From the NCBI GenBank assembly GCA_036278735.1, contig DASUKM010000029.1, positions 1 to 64,000 of the forward strand: DNA of 64,000 nucleotides, in the 5' to 3' direction. The stretch's first letter is position 1; every line of letters starts with the position of its first letter. The notes under the pieces were generated by a model that was not told the DNA's origin, made no database searches, and worked only from the letters and a program-made list of their open reading frames with translations. Shown one piece after another: positions 6,860 through 16,503 of this stretch. A program made the position numbers and the translations under genes. The DNA is from DASUKM01 sp036278735. GTDB taxonomy: Bacteria; Acidobacteriota; Vicinamibacteria; Vicinamibacterales; 2-12-FULL-66-21.

Positions 6860-9766
6860 ATGAACGAACAGGGTCCGTGGCCGGCCGGCGCGCCCGTCGT
6901 CGCTCTCGCGCCCTCCGAAGGGGCGGCGGTGGTGCTCGACGAGCTCGATGCGGTCGTCTGGACTCGCGACGTGCCGACGGGGCGCTTTCTGTTCGTCAGC
7001 CGTGCCGTCCAGCGGTTGCTCGGCTATGCACCGGCCGACTGGTGCGGCGATGCGACTTTTTGGGAAGCCCGTGTCCTGCATCCCGACGATCGTGACGCGG
7101 TGACGAACGCGATCGTGCGTGCGCGCGGAGGCGAGCAGAAGGTCGCGCTCGAGTATCGGCTGCGCGCCGCCGACGGACGCGTGGTCTGGGTGCGCGACGG
7201 CATGCGCCGGGTCGGGCGCCGCGAGGGAGCCGGCGCGACCCTGCAGGGAGTGCTCGTCGACGTGACCGAGCGCAAGGCGCTCGAGGCGCGGCTGCAGCGC
7301 CGCGAGCGGCAGTTGCTGGAGTCGCAGCAGCTCGCGCACATCGGTTCCTGGGAATGGGATCTCGCCACCGACGCCATCCACTGGTCCGACGAGCTGTTCC
7401 GGATCTGGGGGCTCGAACCGGCCGGGACATTCTCCTATCCCGACTATCTGGCGCGGCTCCATCCCGACGACCGCGCGCGGCAGGCGCAGACGATCGCGCG
7501 CGCGCTGGCCGATGGCGGCTCGTTCGAGACGGAGCACCGCGCGACGATGCCCGACGGCTCGGTCCGCTGGATCTACGGCCGGGGGGAAGTCGTGGCGGGG
7601 CCGGACGGACGCCCGGCGAAGGTGCGCGGCATTTCGCAGGACATCACCGAACGCCGGCGCGGCGAAGAACGCATGCTGCAGCTCGTGGAGGAGCGGATCG
7701 CGCGCGAGCGCCTGCAGCGCGAGCGCGAGAACCTGCGCCGGCTGTTCCAGCAGGCGCCCGCGATTATCGCCGTGCTGCGCGGCCCCGATCTCGTCGTCGA
7801 TCTGGCCAACGAAGCCTTCCTGGAGATGGCCGGCTGTCCGGCGGACCGTCTCGTCGGCGTGCCGCTGCGCGACACGGCGACGAACCTGGACCTCCATCCG
7901 CTGCTGGAGCGCGCGGCCGACGTGCATCGCACCGGACAGTTGGAGGCGGGACGCGCCGTGCCGGTGCGCATCGATCGCGACGGCGACGGCGTCGCCGAAG
8001 ACGAGGCGTTCTTCGATCTCGCGTATCAACCGCTCCGCGAAGACGACGCCGTCACGGGCGTGATGATCTATGCCGTGGACGTGACGACGCAGGTACGCGC
8101 GCGGCGCGCCGAACGCGAGCACACGCGGCTGCTCCAGCGCAGCCAGGCGCGGCACGAAGGGATCCTCAACTCGGCGATCGACTGCATCGTGACCATGGAC
8201 GCGCAGGGGCGGATTGCGGAGTTCAATCCCGCCGCCGAGCAGGTGTTCGGGTACCGCCGCGACGAAGTGGTCGGCCGGGACATGGCCGATCTGCTGGTGC
8301 CGGAGCGGTATCGCGACGCGCACCGGCACGGCCTCGCCCGGCAGCTGGCCACCGGCCAGTCGAACATCCTCGGCAAGCGCGTCGAGCTCTCGGCGTTGCG
8401 GCGCGACGGAACCGAGTTCCCCGTCGAGCTCGCCGTTACGCGCATCGACGACGTCGTGACCCCCCTCTTCACGGCCTACCTGCGCGACATCTCCGAACGC
8501 AAAGCGGCCGAACGCCGGCTCCTCGACAACAGCCGGCAGGCCTCGCTGATGGCCGACATCGGCCTGGGGCTCACGCGATCCGACGACCTGAAGGTGGTCC
8601 TGCAGCAGTGCGCGCAGGCGGTGGTGGATCGCCTCGGCGCGGCGTTCGCGCGGATCTGGACGCTCGATCCCGCCGCCGGGATCCTCGAGCTGCAAGCCAG
8701 CGCCGGCCTGTACACGCGCCTCGACGGCACGCACGGCCGGATACCGGTCGGCTCGTACAAGATCGGCCTGATCGCCGAGCGCCGGACGCCGCACCTCACC
8801 AACGACGTGATCGGCGATCCGCAAGTCGTCAACCAGGCCTGGGCGAAGCGCGAAGGCATGGTGGCGTTCGCGGGCTTCCCGCTGATGATCGGGACGGAGC
8901 TGGTCGGCGTGCTCGGCATGTTCGCCCGCCACGCGTTGAGCGAGGCCGACTTCCAGGCGCTGGCGATCGTCGCGCACGGGATCGCGCTGGGGATCGCGCG
9001 GGCGCGCGGCATCGACGCGCTGAAGGACAGCGAAGCGCGCTATCGCGAGCGCGCCGAAGACCTGACGCGGCTCGCGACCGCGCTCGAGCGCAGCAATCGC
9101 GAGCTGGACGCCTTCGCGTATGCCGCCTCGCACGACCTGCGCGCGCCGCTGCGCGGCATCGCCAACCTCGCGCAGTGGATCGAAGAGGATCTGCAGGGCT
9201 CGATCGGCGACGACACACGCGAGATGCTCGACCTGCTGCGCAACCGGATGCATCGCATGGAAGCGCTGATCGACGGCATCCTTCAATACTCGCGTGCGGG
9301 GCGCGTGCATCAGCAGGCCGAGCGGCTGGACGTCTCGGCGATCGTGCGCGAGGTGGTCGATCTGCTGTCGCCCGAATCGGCCATCGTCACGATCGACGAC
9401 GACCTGCCGGTGGTGGTGAGCGAACGGCTGCCGCTCCGGCAGGTCTTTCACAATCTGATCGGCAATGCCGTGAAGCATGGCGGCCCGGGGGTGCAGGTGC
9501 GCGTCTCGGCGCGCGAGGCCGGCGCGTTCTGGGAATTCCGCGTCGAGGACGACGGCGAAGGCATTCCGCCCGAGTACCACGACCGGATCTGGGGCATGTT
9601 CCAGATGCTCGAGACCCGCGACAAGGTGGAGGGCACCGGCATCGGGCTCGCGCTCGTCAAGAAGCTGGTCGAGGCGCAGGGGGGACGCATCTGGGTCGAC
9701 TCCACGCCGGGCCACGGCGCGACCTTCCGGTTCCTCTGGGCGCGCGCGCCTGCGGAGGCCGCGTGA
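6860..9766 (+). CDS. Multi-PAS, GAF sensor histidine kinase (phytochrome-type kinase core)
   Basis: A 968-residue kinase with no membrane segment. From the N-terminus it has about four PAS modules (roughly residues 20-140, 150-270, 290-415 and 435-560), several ending in PAC-like D-I-T-E-R or D-I-S-E-R-K. A GAF domain follows at about 575-720, then a HisKA domain with the H-box A-S-H-D-L-R-A-P-L-R-G (H758) and a HATPase with N-L-I-G-N-A-V-K-H, D-D-G-E-G-I and G-T-G-I-G-L-A. The H-box type is that of bacteriophytochrome-like kinases, but no bilin-binding phytochrome core is present. The start follows a CGGAG site. The stop overlaps the next gene, and the CheY-like receiver there is the expected phosphorylation partner. 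Confidence 0.88.
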   Translation: MNEQGPWPAGAPVVALAPSEGAAVVLDELDAVVWTRDVPTGRFLFVSRAVQRLLGYAPADWCGDATFWEARVLHPDDRDAVTNAIVRARGGEQKVALEYRLRAADGRVVWVRDGMRRVGRREGAGATLQGVLVDVTERKALEARLQRRERQLLESQQLAHIGSWEWDLATDAIHWSDELFRIWGLEPAGTFSYPDYLARLHPDDRARQAQTIARALADGGSFETEHRATMPDGSVRWIYGRGEVVAGPDGRPAKVRGISQDITERRRGEERMLQLVEERIARERLQRERENLRRLFQQAPAIIAVLRGPDLVVDLANEAFLEMAGCPADRLVGVPLRDTATNLDLHPLLERAADVHRTGQLEAGRAVPVRIDRDGDGVAEDEAFFDLAYQPLREDDAVTGVMIYAVDVTTQVRARRAEREHTRLLQRSQARHEGILNSAIDCIVTMDAQGRIAEFNPAAEQVFGYRRDEVVGRDMADLLVPERYRDAHRHGLARQLATGQSNILGKRVELSALRRDGTEFPVELAVTRIDDVVTPLFTAYLRDISERKAAERRLLDNSRQASLMADIGLGLTRSDDLKVVLQQCAQAVVDRLGAAFARIWTLDPAAGILELQASAGLYTRLDGTHGRIPVGSYKIGLIAERRTPHLTNDVIGDPQVVNQAWAKREGMVAFAGFPLMIGTELVGVLGMFARHALSEADFQALAIVAHGIALGIARARGIDALKDSEARYRERAEDLTRLATALERSNRELDAFAYAASHDLRAPLRGIANLAQWIEEDLQGSIGDDTREMLDLLRNRMHRMEALIDGILQYSRAGRVHQQAERLDVSAIVREVVDLLSPESAIVTIDDDLPVVVSERLPLRQVFHNLIGNAVKHGGPGVQVRVSAREAGAFWEFRVEDDGEGIPPEYHDRIWGMFQMLETRDKVEGTGIGLALVKKLVEAQGGRIWVDSTPGHGATFRFLWARAPAEAA

Positions 9767-10179
9767 ACGAGAAGGGGCTCAACATCCTGCTCGTCGAAGA
9801 CGACGACGTCGACGTGATGACGGTGCGCCGCGCCTTCGAGAAGAACCGGATCACCAATCCGCTGTTCGTCGCCCGCGACGGCTTCGAAGGGCTCGCGATG
9901 CTGCGCGACGGCGGCATGCCCGGCGAACGGCGCCTCGTACTGCTCGACCTCAACATGCCGCGGATGAGCGGGATCGAATTCCTGCGCGAATTGCGCGCGG
10001 ATCTCCGTTTGCAAGCGACGCCCGTGGTCGTGCTGACGACGTCCAACGACGAGCGCGACAAAATCGAAGCGTACAACCTGAACGTCGCAGGCTATCTGCT
10101 CAAGCCGGTCACGTTCCTGAATTTCGTCGAGCTGATGGCAGCGTTGAACAAGTACTGGACGCTCGTCGAGCTCCCCTGA
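9763..10179 (+). CDS. Rcp1-like single-domain response regulator
   Basis: A 138-residue stand-alone receiver. It has the acidic pocket E-D-D-D near residues 12-15, the phospho-acceptor in L-L-D-L-N-M-P (D62), the T-T-S switch and K-P-V near the C-terminus. There is no output domain. The GTG start overlaps the kinase stop (GTGA) and follows GGAGG, indicating translational coupling. This size and sequence type is known as the partner of phytochrome-like kinases (Rcp1). It probably relays phosphate from the upstream kinase to other proteins. Confidence 0.88.
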   Translation: MNEKGLNILLVEDDDVDVMTVRRAFEKNRITNPLFVARDGFEGLAMLRDGGMPGERRLVLLDLNMPRMSGIEFLRELRADLRLQATPVVVLTTSNDERDKIEAYNLNVAGYLLKPVTFLNFVELMAALNKYWTLVELP

Positions 10180-10191
10180 TCGACTCGCATC

Positions 10192-11775
10192 ATGCACTCC
10201 ACGCTCTCCCTCCTCCTGGTCGACGACGACGAGCTGGATCGTCTCGCGATCGTTCGCTCGCTCCGGCAGGGAGGCGTGCCCGTCAGCATCTCCGAGCGCA
10301 CCGACTGCGCCTCGGCGATCCAGGCGCTGAAAACGCAGGCCTTCGACTGCGTGCTGCTCGACTATCATCTGCCGGGATCGAACGGGCTCGAAACGCTGCA
10401 CACGCTGCGCGCCGCCGGGGTGCACGTGCCCGTCATCACGCTGACCGGCCAGGGCGACGAGGAACTCGCCGTCGAGCTGATGAAGGCGGGCGCGTCCGAT
10501 TACCTGAACAAGAACGCCGTCACGCCGGAGCGCCTCCAGCGCAGCATCCGCTACGCGCTGGCGATCCATCATGCGGAGGAGGAGCGCGCGCTGCTGCTCG
10601 TCCGCGAACAGAAAGCGCGCGAACAGGCCCAGGCCGCCAACCGCGCGAAAGACGAGTTCCTCGCCACGCTCTCCCACGAACTCCGCACCCCGCTCAACGC
10701 GATCCTCGGCTGGTCCAAGCTGCTCGCGAGCGGCCACCTCGACGAAGAGACCACCCGCCGCGCCATCCAGATCATCGACCGCAACACCCGCCTGCAGGCG
10801 CAGCTCATCGAAGACCTGCTCGACATCTCGCGCATCGTCACGGGCAAGCTGCGGCTCGACTTCCGGACGGTACAGGTGGCCTCCATCGTGGAGGCGGCGC
10901 TCGATTCGGTGCGGCCGGCGGCCGACCTCAAGCGGATCGCGATCGAGTGCGACCTCGATCGCGCGCACACGTCGCTGATGTGCGACCCGTCCCGGATGCA
11001 GCAGGTCGTCTGGAACCTGGTGACGAACGCCATCAAGTTCACCGCCGACGGCGGAAGCGTGCGCGTCTCCACCCGCCGGGAGGACGATCGGCTCGTGCTC
11101 GTCGTGGCCGACTCGGGCGCGGGAATCGCCCCCGACTTCCTGCCGTACGTGTTCGATCGCTTTCGCCAGCAGGACGGCGCGCCGACGCGGCGGCACGGCG
11201 GCCTCGGGCTCGGCCTCGCGATCGTGCGCCATCTCGTCGAGCAGCATGGCGGCACGGTGCAGGCCGAGAGCGACGGCGAAGGCCACGGGGCGCGCTTCAT
11301 CGTGTCCGTCCCGACCGCGCCGATGCCGCAGGCCCTCTCCGACGCCATCGGCCTCGGCCCCGACACGCTCGACGGCATGCCGAACCTGACCGGCGTCGTG
11401 GTGATGGTGGTCGACGACGACGCGGACGCCCGCGCCCTGGTCACGACGGTGCTCGAATCGTACGGCGCGCGCGTCCTGCCCGTGGCCTCGGGCGCCGAAG
11501 CGCTCGACGCGCTCGAGGTCGAGCACCCCGACGTGCTCTTGAGCGACCTCGCGATGCCGTCGCAGGACGGCTACGCGCTCATCCGGCAGATCCGCGCGTT
11601 CGGCGATCACCGGCGCGTGCTGCCCGCCGCCGCCTTGACGGCGTTCGCCACCGCCACCGACCGCGCGCGCGCGCTGCTCGCCGGCTATCAGGCCCACATC
11701 CCCAAGCCGGTCGAACCCTCGGAACTCGCGGCCGTGGTCGCGGCGCTCGCGGGGCGCACGATGGCCAGATCCTGA
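10192..11775 (+). CDS. Hybrid histidine kinase with N- and C-terminal receiver domains
   Basis: A 527-residue cytoplasmic protein with the order receiver (D57 in L-L-D-Y-H-L-P-G), HisKA (H162 in L-S-H-E-L-R-T-P-L-N-A), HATPase (N-L-V-T-N-A-I-K-F, D-S-G-A-G-I-A, G-L-G-L-G-L-A) and a second receiver (D452 in L-L-S-D-L-A-M-P). It follows the receiver gene by 12 bases and completes a three-gene signalling operon. The first receiver probably takes phosphate from the PAS kinase and gates this kinase, while the terminal receiver may act as output or phosphate sink. No DNA-binding domain is encoded in the operon, so the final target is elsewhere. Confidence 0.88.
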   Translation: MHSTLSLLLVDDDELDRLAIVRSLRQGGVPVSISERTDCASAIQALKTQAFDCVLLDYHLPGSNGLETLHTLRAAGVHVPVITLTGQGDEELAVELMKAGASDYLNKNAVTPERLQRSIRYALAIHHAEEERALLLVREQKAREQAQAANRAKDEFLATLSHELRTPLNAILGWSKLLASGHLDEETTRRAIQIIDRNTRLQAQLIEDLLDISRIVTGKLRLDFRTVQVASIVEAALDSVRPAADLKRIAIECDLDRAHTSLMCDPSRMQQVVWNLVTNAIKFTADGGSVRVSTRREDDRLVLVVADSGAGIAPDFLPYVFDRFRQQDGAPTRRHGGLGLGLAIVRHLVEQHGGTVQAESDGEGHGARFIVSVPTAPMPQALSDAIGLGPDTLDGMPNLTGVVVMVVDDDADARALVTTVLESYGARVLPVASGAEALDALEVEHPDVLLSDLAMPSQDGYALIRQIRAFGDHRRVLPAAALTAFATATDRARALLAGYQAHIPKPVEPSELAAVVAALAGRTMARS

Positions 11776-11876
11776 GCTATGCTCTGAACGTCTCCGCCGA
11801 TCGCGCGACGCGCACGTCCCGGCGGGCGCCCGCGGTGAAGTCTCGCGGCACGACACACAATCGAACAGGAGCCCCG

Positions 11877-12617
11877 ATGCGCAAGGTACGAACCCGAACG
11901 TGCGGACGCCTGCTTGGCGCGGCGATCGTCGTCGCGATGGCGGGGGCCGCCGCGCCGCCGGCCGCGATGGCGCAGGATCTCACCCTTCACTCCAAGACCG
12001 CGATGCCCGGCAGACCGTCGGGCACCTCGACCATCTACTTCGGCCAGAACGCGATGAAGCAGACGTCCTCGGACGGACACGGCGTCATCGTCCGGCTCGA
12101 TCAGCAGAAGATGATCCTGATCGACGACGGCCGGAAGACCTATTCCGAGATGACGTTCGAGCAGGCGCAGCAGGCCGGCAACCGGGCGATGCGCGGCCTC
12201 GATCCCCAGGCCGCCGAACAGATGCGGAAGATGATGGGGGGCGACAGCCCCGCGACGGTGACGGACGAGGGGCCCGGCGGACAGATTGCCGGCTACACGA
12301 CCGAGAAATACGAGTTGTCGATGGGGCCGATCCAGACCGAGATCTGGGCCGCGCCGGAGATTACGGTGCCCGGCGCGTACTATGAGGCGATGAAGGCGCT
12401 GGCGCCCGCCAACCCGATGATCGACATGAGCAAGATGTACGACGAGATGAAGAAGGTGAAGGGGGTCGCCCTCAAGACGGTGATGCACATGAACATGATG
12501 GGGCGGGACATGGCCGTGACGACCGAGGTCACCTCGATCGACAAGGGCCCGGTCCCCCCCTCGACGTTCGACATCCCCGAGGGCTACAAGAAAGTCCCCG
12601 CGCCGATGGTCGGGTGA
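11877..12617 (+). CDS. Secreted DUF4412 protein
   Basis: A 246-residue exported protein. The N-terminus is positively charged (M-R-K-V-R-T-R-T), then a hydrophobic run ending A-A-M-A-Q-D gives a likely Sec cleavage at about residue 33. The mature part has the DUF4412 pattern of a T-S-T-I-Y-F-G strand, I-L-I-D-D-G-R-K-T-Y, G-Y-T-T-E-K-Y, and a methionine-rich region near residues 175-210. The chosen ATG at 11877 follows a weak ACAGGAG site. It lies 101 bases after the hybrid kinase and may be separately transcribed. Function is unknown; it is related in type to the protein at 389. Confidence 0.75.
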   Translation: MRKVRTRTCGRLLGAAIVVAMAGAAAPPAAMAQDLTLHSKTAMPGRPSGTSTIYFGQNAMKQTSSDGHGVIVRLDQQKMILIDDGRKTYSEMTFEQAQQAGNRAMRGLDPQAAEQMRKMMGGDSPATVTDEGPGGQIAGYTTEKYELSMGPIQTEIWAAPEITVPGAYYEAMKALAPANPMIDMSKMYDEMKKVKGVALKTVMHMNMMGRDMAVTTEVTSIDKGPVPPSTFDIPEGYKKVPAPMVG

Positions 12618-12635
12618 CGGATGGGGGATGATGGA

Positions 12636-12780
12636 GGACGGAAGGCGGAGGACGGAAGACGGAGGACGGAAGGCGGAGGACGGAGCGGAGGGCGGAGGAC
12701 GAAGAACGCGGACAGAGGCATGCACCCGCCGACGTCCGTCCTCCGCCCTCCGCCTTCCGTCCTCTACCCTCCATCCTCCG
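12636..12780. repeat. Purine-rich 7-bp repeat with an inverted copy, between convergent genes
   Basis: From 12636 to about 12703 units such as GGACGGA and AGGCGGA follow each other in a 7-base period. From about 12735 to 12780 the complementary pyrimidine-rich units occur, so the two arms can fold into a long imperfect hairpin. The element lies exactly between the converging DUF4412 and plastocyanin-like genes and could act as a bidirectional terminator. A related array lies at 22308. Confidence 0.6.
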
Positions 12781-12782
12781 AC

Positions 12783-13151
12783 TCACTGCACCTTCACCGT
12801 CCCGACCATGTTGGGGTGAATCGTGCAGTGATACGCGAACGTCCCGGCCGTCGCGAACGTCGTGCTGAACCGGCCGCCGGGATTGATGTTCCCGGAATTG
12901 AAGACCCCGTTGTCCGACGTCGCGGTGTGGGTGGTGTTGTCGGCGTTGACCCAGGTCACGGTCGTGCCGGCGGTCACCGTCAACGGGTTGGCTCCGAACG
13001 CCGTCGCGGTCATCGTCGACGCGCCAGACGGAATCGTGGCGGTCGCTCCGGACGTCGGGTTGGGAGTGGGGGACGTAGGGGCGTTCGAACTGCTGCCGCA
13101 CGCGGACACGAGAGCGAACGCTGCGAGCAGCGCGACACAACGCAAAGACAT
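12783..13151 (-). CDS. Plastocyanin/azurin-like cupredoxin lipoprotein
   Basis: A 122-residue protein with a lipoprotein signal (L-V-S-A-C, lipidated C18) and a Ser/Pro/Thr-rich tether to about residue 40. The cupredoxin fold ends with the type I copper set: H75 in N-T-T-H-T-A, C109, H112 and M115 in Y-H-C-T-I-H-P-N-M-V-G. The start at 13151 follows GCGGAGG and is preferred over an upstream in-frame codon. It is probably a membrane-anchored electron carrier in the periplasm. No obvious redox partner is adjacent, so its pathway is unknown. Confidence 0.85.
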   Translation of the reverse strand: MSLRCVALLAAFALVSACGSSSNAPTSPTPNPTSGATATIPSGASTMTATAFGANPLTVTAGTTVTWVNADNTTHTATSDNGVFNSGNINPGGRFSTTFATAGTFAYHCTIHPNMVGTVKVQ

Positions 13152-13314
13152 GGGCGAAACCTCCGCCCCTCCCCAAGGCAAAGCGGCTGCCCATGCCGAA
13201 TGGCGGATTCCGGCGCAAAAACGGCCGCCCGCGCCCGCCGGAGTTTCGCCCGGCGGAAGCGGTTACGCCCCTGGTAACTGACGGCCACGGATTACGCGGA
13301 TCGCCGGGCCGGGC

Positions 13315-15342
13315 TCAGCGGCCGGCCGGCGCGGCGTCGAGCGTCAACACTTCAAAGGGCTTCAGGTGCACGACGGTCGGGGTGCCGGCGTGCAGCACGA
13401 TGGCGGGACGGGCCTGATCGGTGCGCCAGGGGGATCGCGCCGAAAACGTGCGCGGCGCGTCGCGGGGCAGCTCGAACGCCGTCTGGACGTCGAGCGCGAA
13501 CGTCTTCGGCTGGTCCGACGGATTCCGCAGCACGACGATGCCGAGCCTGGGCGACCAGGCCGCGTGGCCGTAGACCTCGAGCGCGGCGGGGTCGCCGCCG
13601 ATCCAGTGCGTGTCCACCAGCACGTCCGCGTTGCGCCGCGCCCACGTCGCCGCCTCGGCGAGCACGTCCCAGTTGCGAATCGAGAGCAGCGACGGCGTGA
13701 CGTACATTTCCTGGAGCTGCGTGCCGGTGCCGAAGTAGGCGTGAACGCCGTCGGCGAAATCGTTCTGCGGATCCGTATCGAGATCCTTGGCAAACCGGGC
13801 GTAGACGATGCCGTGCAGCATCAGGGAGTTGATGGGATACAGCGGCGCGCGCTCCACGACGTTCTCGTAGGTCTGCGCGTCGCGGTACGTGATCCACTGC
13901 TGACGCTTGGAACCGACGCCGGCGAAGCTGTGGTCCTCGCCGCCGCGCCAGATGGAATCGGCGTACTGCAGCCAGAACGGCGACGGCCAGGTGCCGGTCG
14001 TCAGGTTGATGAAGATGTCGGGCTTGATCGCGCGCAGTTCGTCGCGAATCAGGTGAATCGCCGCGTCGAAGTCGCTGCCGAACGCACTCCCGGCGACGAC
14101 GCCGGTCGCGCGGCCGATGCCGTCGAACTTGAACTGGTTGACGCCGTACTTCTGGATCATGTCGACGCAGACGTCGCGGAACCGCTTGTAGTAGACCGGC
14201 CCCGACAACGCGAACCCGCGCGCATTGGTTTCGAACCCCTGCTGCTTCCCATACGTGAGCCGGAGCTCGCGCGGCTTGCCGTAGCCGCCGAAGGGGGACA
14301 TCCACACCCCGGGGGCGGCGCCATATTTCGCGGCTTCGGTTTTGAGCGGCGTGAAGCCGTGCGGGAAGCCGGAGTTGAAGCTCCAGAGCGACTGCTGGTT
14401 GTCCCACCCGTCGTCGAACAGGAACGAGCTGAGGACGACGCCGCGCTTGCGCACCAGCTCTTCGCCGAACGCATCGATCACGGCGAGCGCGTCCTTCTCG
14501 TCGTACGGCGTGAAGTAACCGAGGTCGTACCAGCTGTTGTAGTGCAGGAACGCGCGGTACGGATGGACGCGCTCGGTTTCGGTGTAGCGCAGGAAGGCGC
14601 GGCGCAGCTGCCCCGGCGGCGCGATGCCCACGACCGCCGAGGTGACGAACGATTGGCCGGCGCGAATCGGCACCGTCCGGGCCAGCGAGCACTCGATCGT
14701 CGCGCCGTCGGCCTGGCAGTCGGACATGGGGTGCTCGACGCCGAGAAACGCGTCGCCGGCCACCGCGGGCGAGCCCTGCACCGAGCCGTCGACGTGCGCG
14801 CCGGGCGCGTGCGCGTCGATGAGGGTGACCCCCTGGATCGAGAGGTCGCGATCGAGCGGACCGATCGTCAGCTCCTGCCGCCAATAGGCGCCCCCCCGGC
14901 GGAGCAGCGCGCGCCAGACGATCGGGCCCGGAATGTCGTTCGCGGTGAACGAGACGGCGATCGCTTTGCCCGGCGTTCGGTCGGCCACCCGCGGTGCGTC
15001 GGGCTGCGGCGCGAGATCGCGGACCTCGGGCGCGCCGCTCACCGTCAGGCTCGACGCCGCCAGCGCGCGTCCGTCGCCCAGCGTGATCACGAACGCCTCG
15101 TCGAGCGCCGGCGTCGGCTGATGATTGGCGAGGTCGTCGAACCCGGCGAACGTCAGCCGTCCGTCCGCGACGCGCCAGGTGACGGCGATCTCCCGGTTGC
15201 GCAGCGACAGCGCGCCGTGCTGCGCCGTGGCGACCACGCGATCCGGTGCCGCGGCCCGCTGCGGCGGCGCACCGGCGTCCGCCACTGCCACAAGGGCCGC
15301 GCAGGCGCCGATCGCCGCAAGCCCCGCTCGAAACCGATGCAT
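13315..15342 (-). CDS. Secreted alpha-galactosidase-like glycoside hydrolase (GH36/clan GH-D type)
   Basis: A 675-residue exported enzyme with a signal peptide (M-H-R-F-R then a hydrophobic Ala-rich run to about residue 24). An N-terminal beta-sandwich precedes a TIM-barrel. Barrel signatures include N-S-W-Y-D-L-G near residue 270, F-L-F-D-D-G-W-D, and N-Q-F-K-F-D-G-I-G, where the likely nucleophile is D407 (clan GH-D K-x-D pattern). A later G-G-E-D-H-S-F may hold the acid/base. The C-terminal part looks like a beta domain. The start follows GAGGAGG. Homologues are sometimes mislabelled as enterotoxin. The substrate is probably an alpha-galactoside or related glycan, with specificity unproven. 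Confidence 0.72.
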   Translation of the reverse strand: MHRFRAGLAAIGACAALVAVADAGAPPQRAAAPDRVVATAQHGALSLRNREIAVTWRVADGRLTFAGFDDLANHQPTPALDEAFVITLGDGRALAASSLTVSGAPEVRDLAPQPDAPRVADRTPGKAIAVSFTANDIPGPIVWRALLRRGGAYWRQELTIGPLDRDLSIQGVTLIDAHAPGAHVDGSVQGSPAVAGDAFLGVEHPMSDCQADGATIECSLARTVPIRAGQSFVTSAVVGIAPPGQLRRAFLRYTETERVHPYRAFLHYNSWYDLGYFTPYDEKDALAVIDAFGEELVRKRGVVLSSFLFDDGWDNQQSLWSFNSGFPHGFTPLKTEAAKYGAAPGVWMSPFGGYGKPRELRLTYGKQQGFETNARGFALSGPVYYKRFRDVCVDMIQKYGVNQFKFDGIGRATGVVAGSAFGSDFDAAIHLIRDELRAIKPDIFINLTTGTWPSPFWLQYADSIWRGGEDHSFAGVGSKRQQWITYRDAQTYENVVERAPLYPINSLMLHGIVYARFAKDLDTDPQNDFADGVHAYFGTGTQLQEMYVTPSLLSIRNWDVLAEAATWARRNADVLVDTHWIGGDPAALEVYGHAAWSPRLGIVVLRNPSDQPKTFALDVQTAFELPRDAPRTFSARSPWRTDQARPAIVLHAGTPTVVHLKPFEVLTLDAAPAGR

Positions 15343-15432
15343 CGTGCCTCCTCGAAGGACCGGCCCCAGTGTAGTGCAGGCGCGCATAAAGTAGTGCTTG
15401 ACCGCGACGCCGCGAACGAGTGAACTACAGCC

Positions 15433-16503
15433 GTGACCACGAACGAATCACGCCCCGACGACTCGGCGCCCTTCGACGAACGCGCGGCGCTCGCGGCGCT
15501 CGAGCGAATGCAGGATGCCATCCGCCAGGCGCGGCGCCAGCGGGAAACGAAGGTCGACGAGTTCGATGCGTTCCTGCGCACGGCGCGCGCCGAGCGGCTC
15601 CAGACGGCCGTCGACGCCGTCGAATCGGCGGCCGACGGCGAGGCGCTGAATGCGTTTCCGCCGGAAGCGCCTGCGGCGGCCGCCTCGCCATCGGGGGCCG
15701 TGCCCGGGCCCGCGCCGGTCCCCGTGGCCGAGAAAGCGCCGGCGCCGATGCCCGCGCCAGTTGCCGCGCAGGTGCCCGCGCCATCGCCCGTCGCCGCGCC
15801 GGCGCCGGTCATCGCACCGTCGCCCGTCTCGGCGCCGTCGCCTGTCTCGGCGCCGCCGCCAATCATCGCCCAGGCGCCTGTGTCCCGAGATTCGCCGCTC
15901 ACGGGCCACGCGTCGGTGCCGGCGGACGTCGCCCCCGTCGTCGCTGCCGACGCCGCCGGCGCCGCGCCGCGTGCGGTGTCCGAACCGATCCCGCGCGCGC
16001 TTCAAAATCGCGGCGGTCGACGGTCCGCGGGCCGGATCGTCATCCCCGGGGCGGTCGTCGTCCTGGTCCTGATCGGACTGCTGTTCGCGCGCCCCTGGCG
16101 CAAGACGGCCCTCGCGCCCGGTGTTCTTCCTCACCCGGCATCAGCACCGCCGGGGTCGATTGCCGCCCCGCCCGCGGAATCGCGCGCCACGACGACGCCG
16201 ATCCCGCCGGTGCCGTCCCTGCCGCCTCCCGCGCCGCCGGCGCACGCCATCGAACTCGAGTTGACGGCGACCGGCACGGTGTGGGTGCGCGTCGTGGCCG
16301 ACGGGCAGCATCTCGTGGAGCGCGAGCTGCGCGCCGGCGAGGTGGTGCACGCGCCCGCGAATGGCGCCGTGGTGGTGCGCGCGGGTAACGCCGGCGCGCT
16401 TCGCGTGACATTGGATGGACGCGACCTCGGGCTGATGGGACGCGAGGGGCAGGTCCTGACCCGCACGTTCACCCCGGAGGCATCGCCCGCGATCAGCCGC
16501 TGA
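15433..16503 (+). CDS. Single-pass membrane protein with RodZ-like C-terminal (DUF4115) domain
   Basis: A 356-residue protein with a GTG start. Residues 1-65 are an acidic, helical cytoplasmic region, followed by a Pro/Ala-rich tract to about residue 190. A transmembrane helix lies near 203-220 (I-V-I-P-G-A-V-V-V-L-V-L-I-G-L-L-F), then a second Pro-rich linker. The final 80 residues resemble the RodZ C-terminal domain: V-W-V-R-V-V-A-D-G, R-E-L-R-A-G-E and R-A-G-N-A-G-A-L-R-V-T. The RodZ helix-turn-helix that binds MreB is absent, so it is not a standard RodZ. A cell-envelope role is plausible. Its end overlaps the convergent methyltransferase by 11 bases. Confidence 0.62.
   Translation: MTTNESRPDDSAPFDERAALAALERMQDAIRQARRQRETKVDEFDAFLRTARAERLQTAVDAVESAADGEALNAFPPEAPAAAASPSGAVPGPAPVPVAEKAPAPMPAPVAAQVPAPSPVAAPAPVIAPSPVSAPSPVSAPPPIIAQAPVSRDSPLTGHASVPADVAPVVAADAAGAAPRAVSEPIPRALQNRGGRRSAGRIVIPGAVVVLVLIGLLFARPWRKTALAPGVLPHPASAPPGSIAAPPAESRATTTPIPPVPSLPPPAPPAHAIELELTATGTVWVRVVADGQHLVERELRAGEVVHAPANGAVVVRAGNAGALRVTLDGRDLGLMGREGQVLTRTFTPEASPAISR

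Noticed and set aside
6680..9715. Minus-strand open frame of about 1010 codons opposite the PAS kinase
   Set aside because: It has shadow composition (Arg/His/Asp/Leu-rich) and no motifs. The plus strand carries clear PAS, GAF and kinase motifs.
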